Source: Mytilisepta virgata (lineage: Eukaryota; Mollusca; Bivalvia; Mytilida; Mytilidae). Taken from it: DNA of 64,000 bases. Each line of letters opens with the position of its first letter. The first letter of the stretch is position 1. A program made the translations under genes and the position numbers. The DNA lies in contig CM051511.1 in the NCBI GenBank assembly GCA_028015205.1, forward strand, positions 32,108,001-32,172,000, in the 5' to 3' direction. Of this stretch, positions 1 through 12,619 are shown piece by piece. A model generated the notes under the pieces. The model made no database searches, was not told the DNA's origin, and worked only from the letters and a program-made list of their open reading frames with translations.

Positions 1-861
1 CTTAACGTCCAATGGCATCTAATTCATGCTTCTTCAGGACGAGAACACGGTGAAATAGGGTTGGGACTGGACACAAAGGGGAAAAAGTTTTGACTGCCAC
101 TGTGGCACGGTTGGATAGGGTCGGATATTTTCGCCTTCTAAGCCAGCAATCCACGAATTAACGTATTCCACGAATTGCCTTTTTTCCTCTATCCACGAAA
201 ATTGGTATCCACGAAAGTAAATGAATCCACAGCAATACATTTATAACATCATTTAAGACCCAACAGAAATATCTTTGGAATAAAAGTATAAATAAATTTG
301 TCGTGAAAAATTTCTGTTTATCATATTCTATGAAAATGTGTATAATTGAATCAATGGATACTTTTCGCGGTTTAAATAAAACGTATCGCAAAACACCGAT
401 ATAAATTTGATGCACTGTATGGCCATTTCGTTGACTGACAACCCATCAGCAGTGCTCTAGTTTGAAATCATTTGATTGATGTTTAGTTATTGCTGTTTCA
501 CCATAAATGTATTTTTCCAGAATAATAAATAAGTTTAAGCATTTTGAAGTATAAAGCCGGTATTGTTTTGTTTTTATATCAAATTTATAATATACTTTTT
601 ACGTCATTTCTAGACTAAACAGACATGTCTACACATTAGAAGGTTGTCATAGAAATTAGAGCGCTGAAGATGAAATTTTGAAATCTGGAATAAAATTATG
701 AATAAATTTATAAATAAAAAACTCTGTCCATATTTTGTTTATCATGTCCTATAAAAAGGAATGACAATATATTAGTTGACAATTGTCACCATTTGAAATC
801 ATGTGATTGGTGTACAGTTATTGGCGTTAAACCGTAGATGTCTTTTTTCTTCAAATTTTAG

Positions 862-927
862 AATCGACAGAAAAGCATGCAACTGTCCATTCTACAGATG
901 GAGAAATAAAAGGACATACCACAGATG
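862..927 (+). CDS. Gene A stalk exon, copy 1 (partial gene)
   Basis: 66 nt flanked by AAATTTTAG and G/GTAAGT; phase 1 on both sides, so it can be added or skipped without shifting frame. Encodes STEKHATVHSTDGEIKGHTT, a Ser/Thr/His-rich segment that looks like an extracellular stalk. The same exon recurs at 2191. The 5' part of the gene lies before the window. I do not recognise the family. Confidence 0.55.
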
Positions 928-2190
928 GTAAGTTTTGTTTATTTAAGTCAGTTAAATCAAATCTGCAAGAAAGCCAAAAAATTATTATATGTAAAACTTT
1001 GTTAATAACGTCATCATTACGCACGGACACGTTTGTAATTCAGCACAAAAAATCCAAACGTTCAATTAATATAACTGAACTTCCTACTGAAAAAAATCAA
1101 CAGCAACGCAATTTTCCCTACTACTGCATCAATCGGAACACTTTATTTCTACGAAACTTTTATATTCAACTACCACAACTCGTTTACTATGTACTGCCTT
1201 TTTAAAATTTTGCTTTATTCCTGGTTCCTGTAAAATTGCCATTAATTCGTGTGATTCGGTTGATTGATTGTTCGGTGTTTGCTTAACGTCCAAGGCATAT
1301 AATTCATGCTTCTACAGGACGAGAACACGGTGAAATAAGGTTGGGACTGGACACAAAGGGGAACAAGTTTTGACTACCACTCTGGCACGGTTGTATAGGG
1401 TCGGATATTTTCGCCTTCTAAGCCAGCAATCCACGAATTTACGTATTCCACAAATTGCCTTTTTTCCTCTATCCGCGAAAATTTGTATCTACGAAAATAA
1501 ATGAATCCACAGCAATACATTTATAACATCATTTAAGATCGAACAGAAATATCTACACATGCCAAGGTTGCCACAGAAATCAGACAGAGCACTGAAGGTG
1601 AGATTTTGAAATAAATTTGGAATAAAAGTATGAATAAATTTGTCGTGAAAATTTTCTGTTTATCATATTCTATGAAAATGTGTATAATTAAATCAATGGA
1701 GATTTTTCGCGGTTTAAATAAAACGTATCGCAAAACACCGATATAAATTTGATGCACTGTATGGCCATTTCGTTGACTGACAACTCATCACCAGTGCTCG
1801 AGATTGAAATCATTTAACTGATGTTTAGTTATTGCTGTTTCACCGTAAATGTATTTTTCCAGAATAAGCATTTTGAAGTATAAAGTCACTATTGTTTTGT
1901 TTTTATATGAAATTTATAATATACTTTTTACGACATTTCGAGACTTAACAGACATGTCTACACATTAGAAGGTTGTCATAAAAATTAGAGCGCTGAAGAT
2001 GAAATTTTGAAATTTGGAATAAAAGTATAAATAAATTTATAAATAAAAAATTCTGTCCATATTTTGTTTATCATGTCCTATAAAAAGGAATGACAATATA
2101 TTAGTTGACAATTGTCACCAATAGAAACCATGTGATTGGTGTAGAGTTATTGGCGTTAAACCGAAGATATATTTTTTCTTCAAATTTTAG

Positions 2191-2256
2191 AATCGACAGA
2201 AAAACATGTAACTGTCCATTCTACAGATGGCGAAATAAAAGGACATACCACAGATG
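2191..2256 (+). CDS. Gene A stalk exon, copy 2
   Basis: 66 nt, phase 1-1, flanked by the same splice signals as copy 1. Encodes STEKHVTVHSTDGEIKGHTT: one residue differs (Ala to Val) apart from silent or intronic changes. Spliced to the exon at 3571 it reads ...TTDG then IIFTVV. Confidence 0.55.
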
Positions 2257-3570
2257 GTAAGTTTTGTTTTATTTAAGTCAGTCTGCAAGAAAGCCACAAA
2301 ATAATTATATGCAAAACTTTGTTAATAACGACATCATTACGTACGAACATCAATTTTGTATTTCAGCACAAAAAATCCAGACGTTCAATTAATATAACTG
2401 AACTCCCTACTGAAAAAAAAATCAACAGCAACGCAATTTTTCCTACTACTGCATCAATCGAAACACTTTATTTCTACGAAACTTTTACATTCAACTACCA
2501 CAATTCGTTTACTATGTACTGCCTTTTTAAAATTTTGCTTTATTCCTGGTTCCTGTAAAATTTCCATCAATTCGTATGATTCGGTTGATAGATTGTTCGT
2601 TGTTTGCTTAACGTCAAATGTCATATAATTCATGCTTCTACAGGACGAGAACACGGTGAAATAGGGTTGGGACTGGACACAAAGTGGAACAAGTTTTGAC
2701 TGCCACTGTGGCATGGTTGGATAGGATCGGATATTTTCGCCGTCTGAAGCGGCTATTAGCCTAATCGTTTTCAAAAACTACAGAAGGGGTCTTTAGCTTG
2801 CAAGGAGCGTGGCATTTCAAAACACCTAAATCTTACTTTGACTAAAAAATGATTTATATCCAACTTTCGAGATCGGTTGTGTTTCAAGATTAGAGAATTT
2901 ACGTGTACCGTTCTATTACAAAATTAATAATGTGTACGGGCTAGACGAACAAAACTAATTTTTTTTTTGTGCAGCATATTCTAATTTAAATAAATAACAA
3001 ATGATGTTAAAAATTAACAAACTTCTCTCAGGAATGAGTATGTTTCATTCAGTCTAGGAATAAATAATCTCAATCACAAGGTGCACACTACATGTAAATA
3101 AACCCGGTAGCATTTTATTTGAAGGTTTTATTTGCTATATGTTATACTGAATTGACTGAAAAGTTAAATTACAGTCAATCGGCGGTCAATCCTGATAATT
3201 GTATTTCAACGATTGTTTAACACCTAAAACGTAGGGATTGCCCTATATGACGTCATAGTAGAGAAGAAAAAACTGGTTTATGATATGTGAAACAACACAA
3301 TGTAAACCAATAGAATGATGCGGTAAATATAATATTAAATTATTTAAAATATTACCCTTGAATCGAAATCTTGGGACTTAGATTTAAATACTAAGCTGGT
3401 AATAATTCCTGTACTAACTAAAGTACAATACACTGAATTGTACTATATATTATTATTACAATGCAACCTAATCAAACAATAATACAATGAATATAAAATA
3501 GAAAATGACAAAAGCTTATGATGCACTTTACTATATTAATGATTTACATGAAGTGTTTTACGTGTTACAG

Positions 3571-3680
3571 GAATCATTTTTACCGTTGTAAGCTCTGTGC
3601 TCGGAGGGATTGCCAGTACTCTGATCTTGCATCAAATATTACAGAACATGTTCATAACAGCTTACGTAATAGAACAAGGG
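3571..3680 (+). CDS. Gene A transmembrane exon
   Basis: Phase 1 in, phase 0 out. Acceptor GTGTTACAG, donor GGG/GTAATA. Encodes IIFTVVSSVLGGIASTLIL and then HQILQNMFITAYVIEQG: a single membrane-spanning helix. With the stalk exons before and a charged tail after, this suggests a single-pass membrane protein with its N-terminus outside. Confidence 0.6.
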
Positions 3681-3883
3681 GTAATACAATTTACATTTAT
3701 ATCCAAAACATAATGAAAATAATTTAACCTAAGAGGGTAAATACGGTTTAAAGTGCAAACATGCAATAAGATAGTACAAGAAAATATAATTAATTTTGAA
3801 ATAAAAATATTTCAGATATTGAGAGTTAACTTTTCATAATTTTATTCCGCTACTGATAAATGATTTAACGTGTATATTTACAG

Positions 3884-4033
3884 AAAGATCTAAAAGATGA
3901 AAACGTGGACCAGCTTATTAGTAGTGCTATCCAAATTGACGATCCCGAAATTGAAAATACAGTGGAAAATAAAAAAAGAATATTACAGAACAATCCTCCC
4001 GAGAGTTTCATTGGCATCATTACACATATGTAA
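3884..4033 (+). CDS. Gene A terminal exon, cytoplasmic tail
   Basis: Phase 0 in, 49 codons and TAA at 4031-4033. Acceptor TATATTTACAG. Encodes an acidic/charged tail (KDLKDENVDQLISSAIQIDD ... SFIGIITHM). No known signalling motif noticed. An ATTAAA at about 4117 may be the poly(A) signal. Confidence 0.58.
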   Translation, partial: KDLKDENVDQLISSAIQIDDPEIENTVENKKRILQNNPPESFIGIITHM

Positions 4034-4149
4034 ACAAACGAGACACATTCGGTATGACCTATGCCATATTTGAGATGCGCTGTCAATAGTCATACTATTG
4101 TGTTCTTTCACAAACATTAAAAATAACATCATTTTTCAATACTGAATTT

Positions 4150-4236
4150 CTTACCAAAGGTTGGTGATTCTCTCCAGGTACTCCGACTCCTCCACCAATA
4201 AAAACTGCCCGCGCGACAAACATCAATACTGAAGAA
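4150..4236 (+). mobile_element. SINE fragment, 3' half
   Basis: Matches the inner part of the SINEs at 44033 and 51415 (GGTACTCCG..CTCCTCCACCAATAAA type core). The tRNA-like head is missing. Confidence 0.6.
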
Positions 4237-4239
4237 TCG

Positions 4240-5945
4240 GCAAATCCAGTTTCATATATGGAGTGGGATCTGATGTCCTACCACCAAAGCCATTTTCAAA
4301 ATAGGCCGATTGACGTTACTCTGACTAGTTTATGTTGATGATATAGAAGGGATTATTGGTAATTGAACATTCCTGACTTCAGATTAATACACACTCAATG
4401 AATTTTAAAGGGGGTACCCAACACTTTGACTAAAATAGATTTGGATCGTTTAATTTTCATAAAATGTTCATGAAATATTTACTTTGACGTGTTGAAAAAA
4501 ATATAAAAATTTCAAGAAATTTGAACTACAGAATAATTTCATTGGACATATAGCAGCTTGACAAACACTAATTTTGATCAATGAGAAGCTTTATTTCTCT
4601 TTGCTAATAGTACGTGATTAAAATGTTCATCTGAGTTTTGAAGAGTTAACTCCCTTAGGTATTCTGTGCCCCCTTAAATAACAACAAATGCTTCCAATTC
4701 TTCAATATTCTACAAAAGCAAAGAACGGAATTAGAGTTGTCTTTGGGTTTTTTGTAGTATTAAATTAATTTGATAGTTTTCATCAACAATTTCTACATAA
4801 TTGATCGCTATCCTCATTTATAGATTAATTAAAAACAGTGTTATTCGGAAATAATGATTTTCCAAGCTGTTTTCTATCAATTAGCATTTAATTCTCATTT
4901 TAAAAGTTTATCAAATCTTCTGTCATTCTTTTTATATATCTATTTTGCACCAATGGTTTTAATTCGTTATTTACTAGACTGATAGATATTTCATTTAGGG
5001 TTATGGTTATGGTTGAGGGTGCAGGTGAAATGTTAGGGAAGGCTTAGACAGAGGTTAAGGTTATTGTTTTTGGTTAGAATACATGTATGGGTTTAGAACG
5101 ACTGATATGGTTAATGGTAAGCCGTAAGATTAGAATTCAAATATAAGCTATTTGATCATTTGTAAAAGCATATTTGTGTTGTTCATTGATAAAAATTTAT
5201 ATTTAGATTGTCGTAACTTATTTTGGGAAATACTTTAATCACTATCATGATATATGTACTATGTAGAAAACCTTTTTTCAACACAACTGGTAATTCCATT
5301 CAATTCATTACAAAAATATTTAGCATATTTGTTTTTTATTTTTATACTTTTGGGCCAGGTGTAGGTAAATACGTTTTTTATCGTAATTATTGACGTAGCT
5401 GCAAGATTAAATTGTTTTTGTTTTTATAATTTTCATTTTGTTGTCATACTTAAATTACATACTTCATGCATATTAGTCATTAAGACAGCGCACTGGCATT
5501 TTATTTCGCAATTAGGGATGGGATAAGATTTAGATTTAGGATTCAGGTTTGTGTTTAAGTTATTTTCAGCTGAGCCTTAATCTAAGATTTAATATAAGCA
5601 TTTTTTGAAAGGTTCTTAGTGGGAATTGTAAAGCAATTTAACAAACACGACAGTGTCAAGGATGGCGAGTAGATGGTCATGTAAAAGATGCAAGAAAAAG
5701 AAAAAAATATAATTTAATTAACAATTTAACATGAAATTATATATATAATTTACAAAGTATCGTTTCATTTGAAAAATGTAAGTAGAATACGTGTCTTTAA
5801 TAAATGAAATTATAGTCCACCAAAGAGTCAAAACTAAACCACTACAGTCTCTATTGACGTCATCAGGGTTACTAAGTAGTTTTGTCACTACCTAGCTAGT
5901 TAGGAGTTCATCTGCAACGTCGATTCCTCACATATCATAAGTGAA
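4240..5945. other. Intergenic, no gene recognised
   Basis: AT-rich sequence with degenerate GGTTATGGTTA-like runs near 4995-5110. No exon or named repeat could be supported. Confidence 0.5.
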
Positions 5946-6071
5946 ATGTTTCCAACGATCCTCCATACTAACGAACCATGGCAACTGGTACTATACTGGT
6001 TTTCTCATTTATATATATACATACTGGTACTTTACATAATATGGTTGTATCGGTCCACCATACACAGCATC

Positions 6072-6268
6072 ATGGCTGGCTTAACACAAAAGTCCACTTT
6101 TACGTTCCATATTTTACTACTAATACTAACTCCATCTTTATATTACTTGTACATTGGGACCTCAGAAGACCAGTGCCGCTTCCCTCGCTCTACATGTACA
6201 AACTACAAATCACGACCGTTCTACTGGAGAACCGAACCTGAACTGCCCACTGTCTGCTTTGAGGATAG
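6072..6268 (+). CDS. Possible first exon of gene B (signal peptide or signal anchor)
   Basis: Open from ATG 6072 for 65 codons to a donor-like site GATAG/GTAAAA (phase 2). Encodes MAGLTQKSTFTF, a hydrophobic run HILLLILTPSLYYLYI, then Cys-containing CRFPRSTCTNYKSRPFYW and PTVCFED. Short polar N-terminus plus one hydrophobic helix fits a signal peptide or type II anchor. No downstream exon could be joined by phase. Family unknown; could be chance. Confidence 0.42.
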
Positions 6269-6579
6269 GTAAAACTTTAATTTAGCAGGAAAATATATGC
6301 ACGATGATTTCTGAAGATCTCCAAGGACACTCAGCGATAAAGTATGAATACTCGGCTTACTATTACAAAATTTTAATTTTCACAGGCAGTCACGCTGCAT
6401 ATCTTCGCGCCACTGTTGTGTTAATCACAAAATTAAATGCTCTAAAGGAAAAGGACAAATATACCAAAAGAGCAATCAAAGAAACGTAATCCATTGGACA
6501 GACAAACCCGGGAAGACAAACCACAAGCTTAACAAATAAACACAGAAAACTAAAACACTATGCACAACACGATCTCCTA

Positions 6580-7030
6580 TAAAAACCAGGAGTGAACCCA
6601 GGTGCTCCGGAAGGGTAAGCAGTTCCTGCTCCGGATACGGCACCCGTCGTGAAGTTCAACAAAGTCAATCCGGGGGAAGTCACAAATCGGTGGGGGCACG
6701 TGAAAGGTTACGACAGTGGGAACAGGTCCAACATCATCTTAGATATTGGAACTCTGTTATGGTCAATCAATTCGTGATGACGACCGTAAAATTTCCTACG
6801 TAATGCCATCAACTTATCCCTGATAAAACCCAGGTTAAGAAGCTTTTGTGACAGCAGTAATCCTCTTTGTCAAAAGTCAGGGTAACTCCCGCATACCCAT
6901 GAAAATCGGATAAGCTGAGAAACGTAGACGCCATATGTAGGCGATGCTGGTATATTGCTACTCAAGAAGGGAAAATTAACAATAGGAAAGTTGAAGTCGT
7001 CACGTTTGTCATTCAGTTTTGTCTTTAAAG
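6580..7030 (-). pseudogene. Decayed retroelement reverse-transcriptase C-terminal fragment
   Basis: On the minus strand it reads LNDKRDDFNFPIVNFPFL, then SPTYGVYVSQLIR and FYGRHHELID, a block seen after the reverse-transcriptase core in a widespread family of animal retroelements. Two in-frame stops and no catalytic core: a dead 3' fragment. The family assignment is from memory of the motif. Confidence 0.6.
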
Positions 7031-7099
7031 TCCCTCATAATCTATTTCAAGAAACAAATTCTAATATGAAGCGGACTTTGGTGTATCTGCAGTATCCTT

Positions 7100-8330
7100 A
7101 ATTTCAAGCTCACTGGGGTAGATAAGATGTAAGAAAATTATACTCAGATGTGCAAATAACTTTAGTAATGAATTGGATAGATGAGATAGTAGTCATAATG
7201 TTAAATAAAGTGTGACTGATTAGGATATCATACATGTAGTGAACTGTTTTTATGATGACATGTTCTACTATATAAGTGTAAATTTGTTGAATGGTTAGCC
7301 TAAGTCTTGTGACATTAATAGTTATTAATATGCATGGTTGCTAGATAAATTTCCAAAAAATGAAGATGTTAGAGTCTTTCAGGAAATTTACCGAAATTGC
7401 AGTTATTTTTTTTAAATCCAAATATTCCATTTAAATTTGGAAATTTAATCATTCTCTATACAGCTTTTGCTTTTTTGTAAACAAATATGTATGGTTGGTA
7501 GGTAAAGATCCAAAAAATTTAGATCTTAGAGTCTTTCAGGAAATTAACCAAACTTGGAATTCCATTTTTGGAAATTGAATGGTAACCTTAACTCTAATGA
7601 TATTAATGGTTTTTAATATGCATGGTTGCTAGATACATTCCAAAAAATGAAGGTCTTAGAGTCTTTCAGGAAATTTACCAAAATTGGAATTACTTTTTTG
7701 GAAATCAAAATATTCCATTTAACAGCTATTATTTTGCTAGTGTCTTATAGTATTGTTGATTGGTAATTTTCAAAAATTAATAAGTGTGAGACTCATTAAA
7801 ATGTTTCTGTACCAACGGCAAATTTGAAAATTCCAAAACCTTCGGCACATACAACTTATAAAGTGCTAGTAATTCACCAATTTTTATGTTTCTACCGCTA
7901 AGGGTGTAAGAGGAAGTCTGTGACATTCGATTTTGGGATTTTTTAACTTTTTTGTTGCTATGCCCCCATTGGTTTTAGAAAAAGTCTCATGCCACTTTTG
8001 AATTTGCCATATGTAATACTAGTCATGGTTTCAGTTTCGGCATTATAGTCCAAATAGTTTAGAAGATTTCACTATTTACTGGATATCGTGAAATCCGTTT
8101 TTTGGCTCATAATTATGCCCTAAGGGCAAATTCCAAAATTCCAAAATTCGGCACAATCTTCATCAACAATGCTAACAATGGTCAAAGTTTCAGTTTTCTA
8201 TCTCTTGTGATTCCTGAGATATTCCTGGAAATTACATACAGACGTACTTTGTACGTACGTACGGACGTACGCACGGCGAACAGCAAAACAATATCCCCGC
8301 GGCTTCGCTGGCGCGGGATAATTACCCAAT
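7100..8330. repeat. Interspersed repeat with internal direct repeats
   Basis: Blocks containing GAGTCTTTCAGGAAATT recur at about 7370, 7530 and 7655; the right end is GC-rich (CCCCGCGGCTTCGCTGGCGC near 8295) after a run of ACGTACG motifs. Looks like the 3' end of a non-coding interspersed element. Confidence 0.5.
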
Positions 8331-9329
8331 AGAGATTTCATGATAATACGAAGATTAGATCCCTATCCTAATTCACTTCCCGTATCAATAATGTTAAGTG
8401 CTTTTGTCATAAAAAAGAGATTTGAAATCAAGATTTAAATAAATGGTCTATATCAATGCTATAAACATTACATTGAATTTGCGAAAGCATTGATGAAGGA
8501 TCTCAGTGGTCAGAAAATTTTGATACGTTTGAAGTAATGTTTTAATGCAAACTTTAGTTGTTTAATTTTGATGTAGTTTTGTAACTTCTTAGGAGTTTAT
8601 TTATTTTTTAGTTTGCATTGCACCGTTAATTTATAATCGGTCCATCATCGAGTAAATTTGAACGTTTGGTTATTACTTAAGACCTACAGTACGGCTCATT
8701 TAAAACATCACCTTAAGTTATCTTCAAGTTTACATAATTTCTAGTTCAAATCTGTGCTCCAGGACCCCAAAAAAAATTAGATTAGAACAGCATGGACCAG
8801 TCGTGCAACTAGTCAACCAGAGATTTGAAAGCAAAGATTATGACCAGTCATAATCTCTGTTTTATTGATTTATCAAATCTCTGGTCCGATTTATTCAACT
8901 GCGCACGCGCTGTTCTCTTGACAAAACCAGAGATTTGAATAATAATTGCCTCTGCTAAACGTGCATGCGCCGTCCTAGGACGATCCTAGGACGAAAAACG
9001 ATTACCTGGGGATAAATAAAATGTTATTTTATTATTATTGGTCGATCATGTTATAATGAGTAAATAATATTCAGAGCAAATATTATAAAATATTTATTTT
9101 GATATGTTTGGTTTCAATTTCAATAAGTTCTAATGCACACAAAGTTATCCCTACTGTCAAATGAAATAAATGATATGAATTCTTGATGATATTATTTAAA
9201 GAAAATATAAATTATAAGTTTTGAAATATGAAATAAAATAAAAAGTATATCTAAAATTTTATTTCAAGTCAATACTGAAACTTATATTTTGACTTTAAAA
9301 ACCACTCCAGGTACAATAAAAATATCTTT

Positions 9330-10500
9330 TAAAGTCGTATGTTGCACTCCTTGTATGGCTAAATTTAACTATAAGTATGTTTTTTTTCCCACTCTGAAAT
9401 TGAATTTCTTTTATCTGACAAGTATTACAGTTAGTCCCAGAGAAACTTTTTAAGATACCGCTTGAAATTTTGTGAACAACATTTAAGTCAAAACTTCACA
9501 AATGTATAAAATAACCATATGTCAAGTTTCAAACTTGTATTTTTACCCTCAAAAACACTTTTGTTGGAACAAAAATCACTTTTATCTTATATCGCACACT
9601 TTGATATGGCTTAATTTGACTAAGTATGAACCTAAAATTTGTTGAAAAGCTAAATTTTGTGTTTTTTTTTACTGTGATATTTAAATTGTTTCGTCTAACA
9701 AGTATTACGGTGAGCTGCAGGGATGCTGTTTTGGATACCGTAACAAATTTATGAAATAGATTTCTATAGAAAATTAATGAACGTAAAAATATTAATATAT
9801 ATGACAAGTTAGAAACTTGTATTTTTTCTTTAAAAACAGTAGCATTTTAACAAAAATCGCATTTTTCTTATATCACACAAGCTTATATAGCTAATTTTAA
9901 CTAAGTATCATCCTATGTATATGTTTGAAAAGCTAAATGTTTTGTTTTTCACTGTAAAATGGGATCATTTTTATCAAACAAATATTACGGTAAGTTGTAG
10001 AGAAGCTTTTTAGAATACCGTATGAAATTGTTTGAGCTAACTTCATGTCAACATTCCTTAAAGTATAAGATATGTACCCATCAAGTTTGAATCTTGTGTT
10101 TTTTCTTTAAAAACAGCAGCATTCTTGCAAAAATCACATTTCTCTTATATCACACAAGCTTATATATCGAATTTTAATAAAGTATTTTCCTATGTATATG
10201 TTTGAAAAGCTAAATGTGTTGTGTTTTCACTGTAAAATGGAATTATAGTTATCAGACAAGTATTACGGTAAGTTGCAGAGAGCTTTTTTAAATAGGGTAT
10301 GAAATTTTAAACTTATGTTTTCACTTTAAATTACACAACTGTTTAAGAAGAATCACTTTTGTCATATATTGCACACTCTGATAGAGCTGAATTTTATTTA
10401 GTATCATCCTAAAATTTGATGAAAAGCTAAATTTTGTGTTTTTCTTTTCACTGTGAAATTGAAATATTTTTCATCAAAAAAGTAATACTGTAAGTCATAA
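9330..10500. repeat. Diverged tandem array, period about 280-300 bp, five copies
   Basis: A block with TTATATCGCACAC, AAAGCTAAATTTTGTGTTTT and AAGTATTACGGTAAG recurs near 9340, 9590, 9860, 10150 and 10360. Copies differ at many sites. An open frame at 9529-9807 is not conserved between copies. Confidence 0.7.
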
Positions 10501-10909
10501 TCTCTGTTTCAAATGTCTACTTGAGGGTGATGTTTTAAATAATCCATACTGTATATATACATGTATTATATAAATATATGCTAGTTTCTGAAATAAATAC
10601 AGGAAACTGTGAAAATGGTAGTAATTTTATGACCATAATATCAGGTGTTGATTTTCATAAAAATTAATGTAAATAGTTCATTATGTATATATTTCTTCAT
10701 TTTAAGGCAGAAATCGTGTACTCGTGATGAATTAAATTTGTCTTCATAGTTGTTTGTTTTGTATAGTCTGTTATTTCATTTGCCAATCAAAATTAAAATT
10801 GTGTTTATACGGTTAATTATTGCTTCTGTAATATTCCGTAATGTATGTATGTCTTGGCTTTACCATGGGATATTCTTAATAAATAGAAGTTAAGAATTTT
10901 TTTCCATAT

Positions 10910-11160
10910 TCTCCCATTCTAAGGTATCCTGACTTGGAACAGGCGCAAAAATTCGGCGGGGTTAAACATGTTTGGTGAGATCTCAACCCTCCCCATATAC
11001 CTCTATCCTATGTGGAATAAGCAAACACACAGCGATACGCAGAGTAAAACTCAATTCAAAAGAAGTCCGGGTCCGATGTTAGAAAAGGTAACAGATGAAA
11101 CTAAGCAAAATGACAATGATCAATATAAATTAAAGAAGGACTACAAGAAGTTACTGACAA
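10910..11160 (+). repeat. Interspersed repeat, inverse of 50660-50810
   Basis: CTTGGAACAGGCGCAAAAAT and GTTAAACATGTTT are found reverse-complemented around 50740-50790. Confidence 0.6.
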
Positions 11161-11624
11161 GCAATCTCCAGACCTAAACTAAACTGATCTAAATAGTATT
11201 CATTTATCATATTAAAAATAATCCACAATCTGTCCCGTTAGGGGTTTAGAATTACGCCATCAAAAATTATATAAGAAGAAGAACAAGCCGTATCATGCCA
11301 TTAACTGGTTTTAGAATAAATGTGTTGATTTCCGATGCAAAGAGCCTATGAGTGAATTAATATTAATTCCAATACACACCATCTTTAATGACTTGACAAC
11401 AGTATCGTAACAATATCCCTTGTGGATAAGTCTGCTTAAAGGTTTGGTTAGCTTTTCTGGTGAATAACGACATTTGCTGTCCTTTTTATATAATATTACT
11501 AAAAAAGATGGGATGTAAAATACTTGGACATATAAGATGAGGAGTTTCATGACACTCATGTCTTCATTCTTAATGTATAAATACTTCTTTACGCCCCTGA
11601 ATCGATTTTTTGGTTATTTATAAA

Positions 11625-11760
11625 TAATTTAATATTAAATATAACGCGTAATTTGATTGGTCAAACTTTTCCCGTCTATCATATCATAGACTAAATTTTC
11701 GTTTTCGCTATGAAGTCATTAAAGGGACTCCAAACGTTTTAGACGTCACCTTCTTTGTAC
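11625..11760 (+). mobile_element. Partial fold-back MITE (family of 52745 and 54130)
   Basis: Shares ATATAACGCG, TATCATATCATAGACTAAAT and CGTTTTAGACGTCA with those elements; only the left third is present. Confidence 0.6.
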
Positions 11761-12284
11761 ATGTGCATTGAGGCAGTTTTTAATTAACAGTGAGCATTCT
11801 ATTTGCATTTTATTTGCATCTATTTATTTTTTAATCACAGTATATAGTAGCTACTGAGAATTCTAGAGAGAGTATGGCTGTCATCACAAAATTTACTTAA
11901 GCAGACAAAGGAACATATCAAGATACATGTCTGATATTAGGACTGGACAATGCGATACTTTTTGGACAGTAAATCCGTATTGATGCCGGAACTTCATATG
12001 TTATAGCCTAGCAATGACAAAATATACAAGCATCACCTGCGTAGAAATTCGACCTAGTTTTTGTCTGAATGCAGTGGTGATGTTCTTATAACATCGTTAA
12101 AATACTTCTCCGGTGTTTACATTTTGTTTATTTGTCATGTGGGCAGGATGTTTTACAAAAACAAATGTCCGTCAAATCCTCTTTATAATATTTCATCAAA
12201 GGGTATGAAATTATATTAGTGAATAATTTTCATCATTTGCATCGGATTATTGCCGTCGCACACATGTATTTATCTAAATTTTAG

Positions 12285-12344
12285 AATCAATAGAAAAATA
12301 TGAAACTGCCAAATCTACAGAAGCAGATGGGTCTATCATAGATG
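12285..12344 (+). CDS. Gene A-like stalk exon, diverged
   Basis: 60 nt, acceptor AAATTTTAG, weak donor G/GTCAGG, phase 1-1. Encodes SIEKYETAKSTEADGSIID, clearly related to the gene A stalk exons (STEKHATVHSTDGEIKG). It lies 8 kb past the gene A stop codon, so it belongs to a second paralogous gene or is a relic. Confidence 0.45.
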
Positions 12345-12478
12345 GTCAGGATTATTTTATTGCGATTTCGGTCATTTTAGTCGACAGTGTAAAACGTTTT
12401 ATTTCATATATCCCATTTTGCGCAACTGCATTTAGAAGAAAGCAGTAAAAACCTTGCTAGGGCAATATTATTTTACAG

Positions 12479-12606
12479 ATATTGAAGGCCTTGTTTTTGC
12501 CGATTTTGAGAGCACTAGAACACCCATTCTATCTTATCACTACCACAGAATCGAACGTAAAAATGAAACTCAATTATATATTATTCAACAAAAGAAACGA
12601 TACAGG
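12479..12606 (+). CDS. Possible following exon of the gene A paralogue
   Basis: Acceptor ATTTTACAG, donor AGG/GTAATA (the same donor context as the gene A transmembrane exon); phase 1 in, phase 0 out, so it joins the exon at 12285. Encodes DIEGLVFADFESTRTPIL then HRIERKNETQLYII and a basic end KKRYR. No hydrophobic helix, unlike gene A. Tentative. Confidence 0.3.
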
Positions 12607-12619
12607 GTAATACATTTTT

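Larger units (their letters stand above)
1..2745 (+). repeat. 1.3-kb tandem duplication carrying the gene A stalk exon
   Basis: Unit starts at 1, 1283 and 2607 (third copy breaks off near 2745); periods 1282 and 1324. Copies are near-identical over most of their length with small indels. Inside each unit two diverged halves of roughly 400 bp (e.g. 1548-1700 against 1951-2100) show an older internal duplication. Confidence 0.85.

Noticed and set aside
10968..11177. 69-codon plus-strand open frame
   Set aside because: Lies in an interspersed repeat whose inverse copy at 50660 does not keep the frame.
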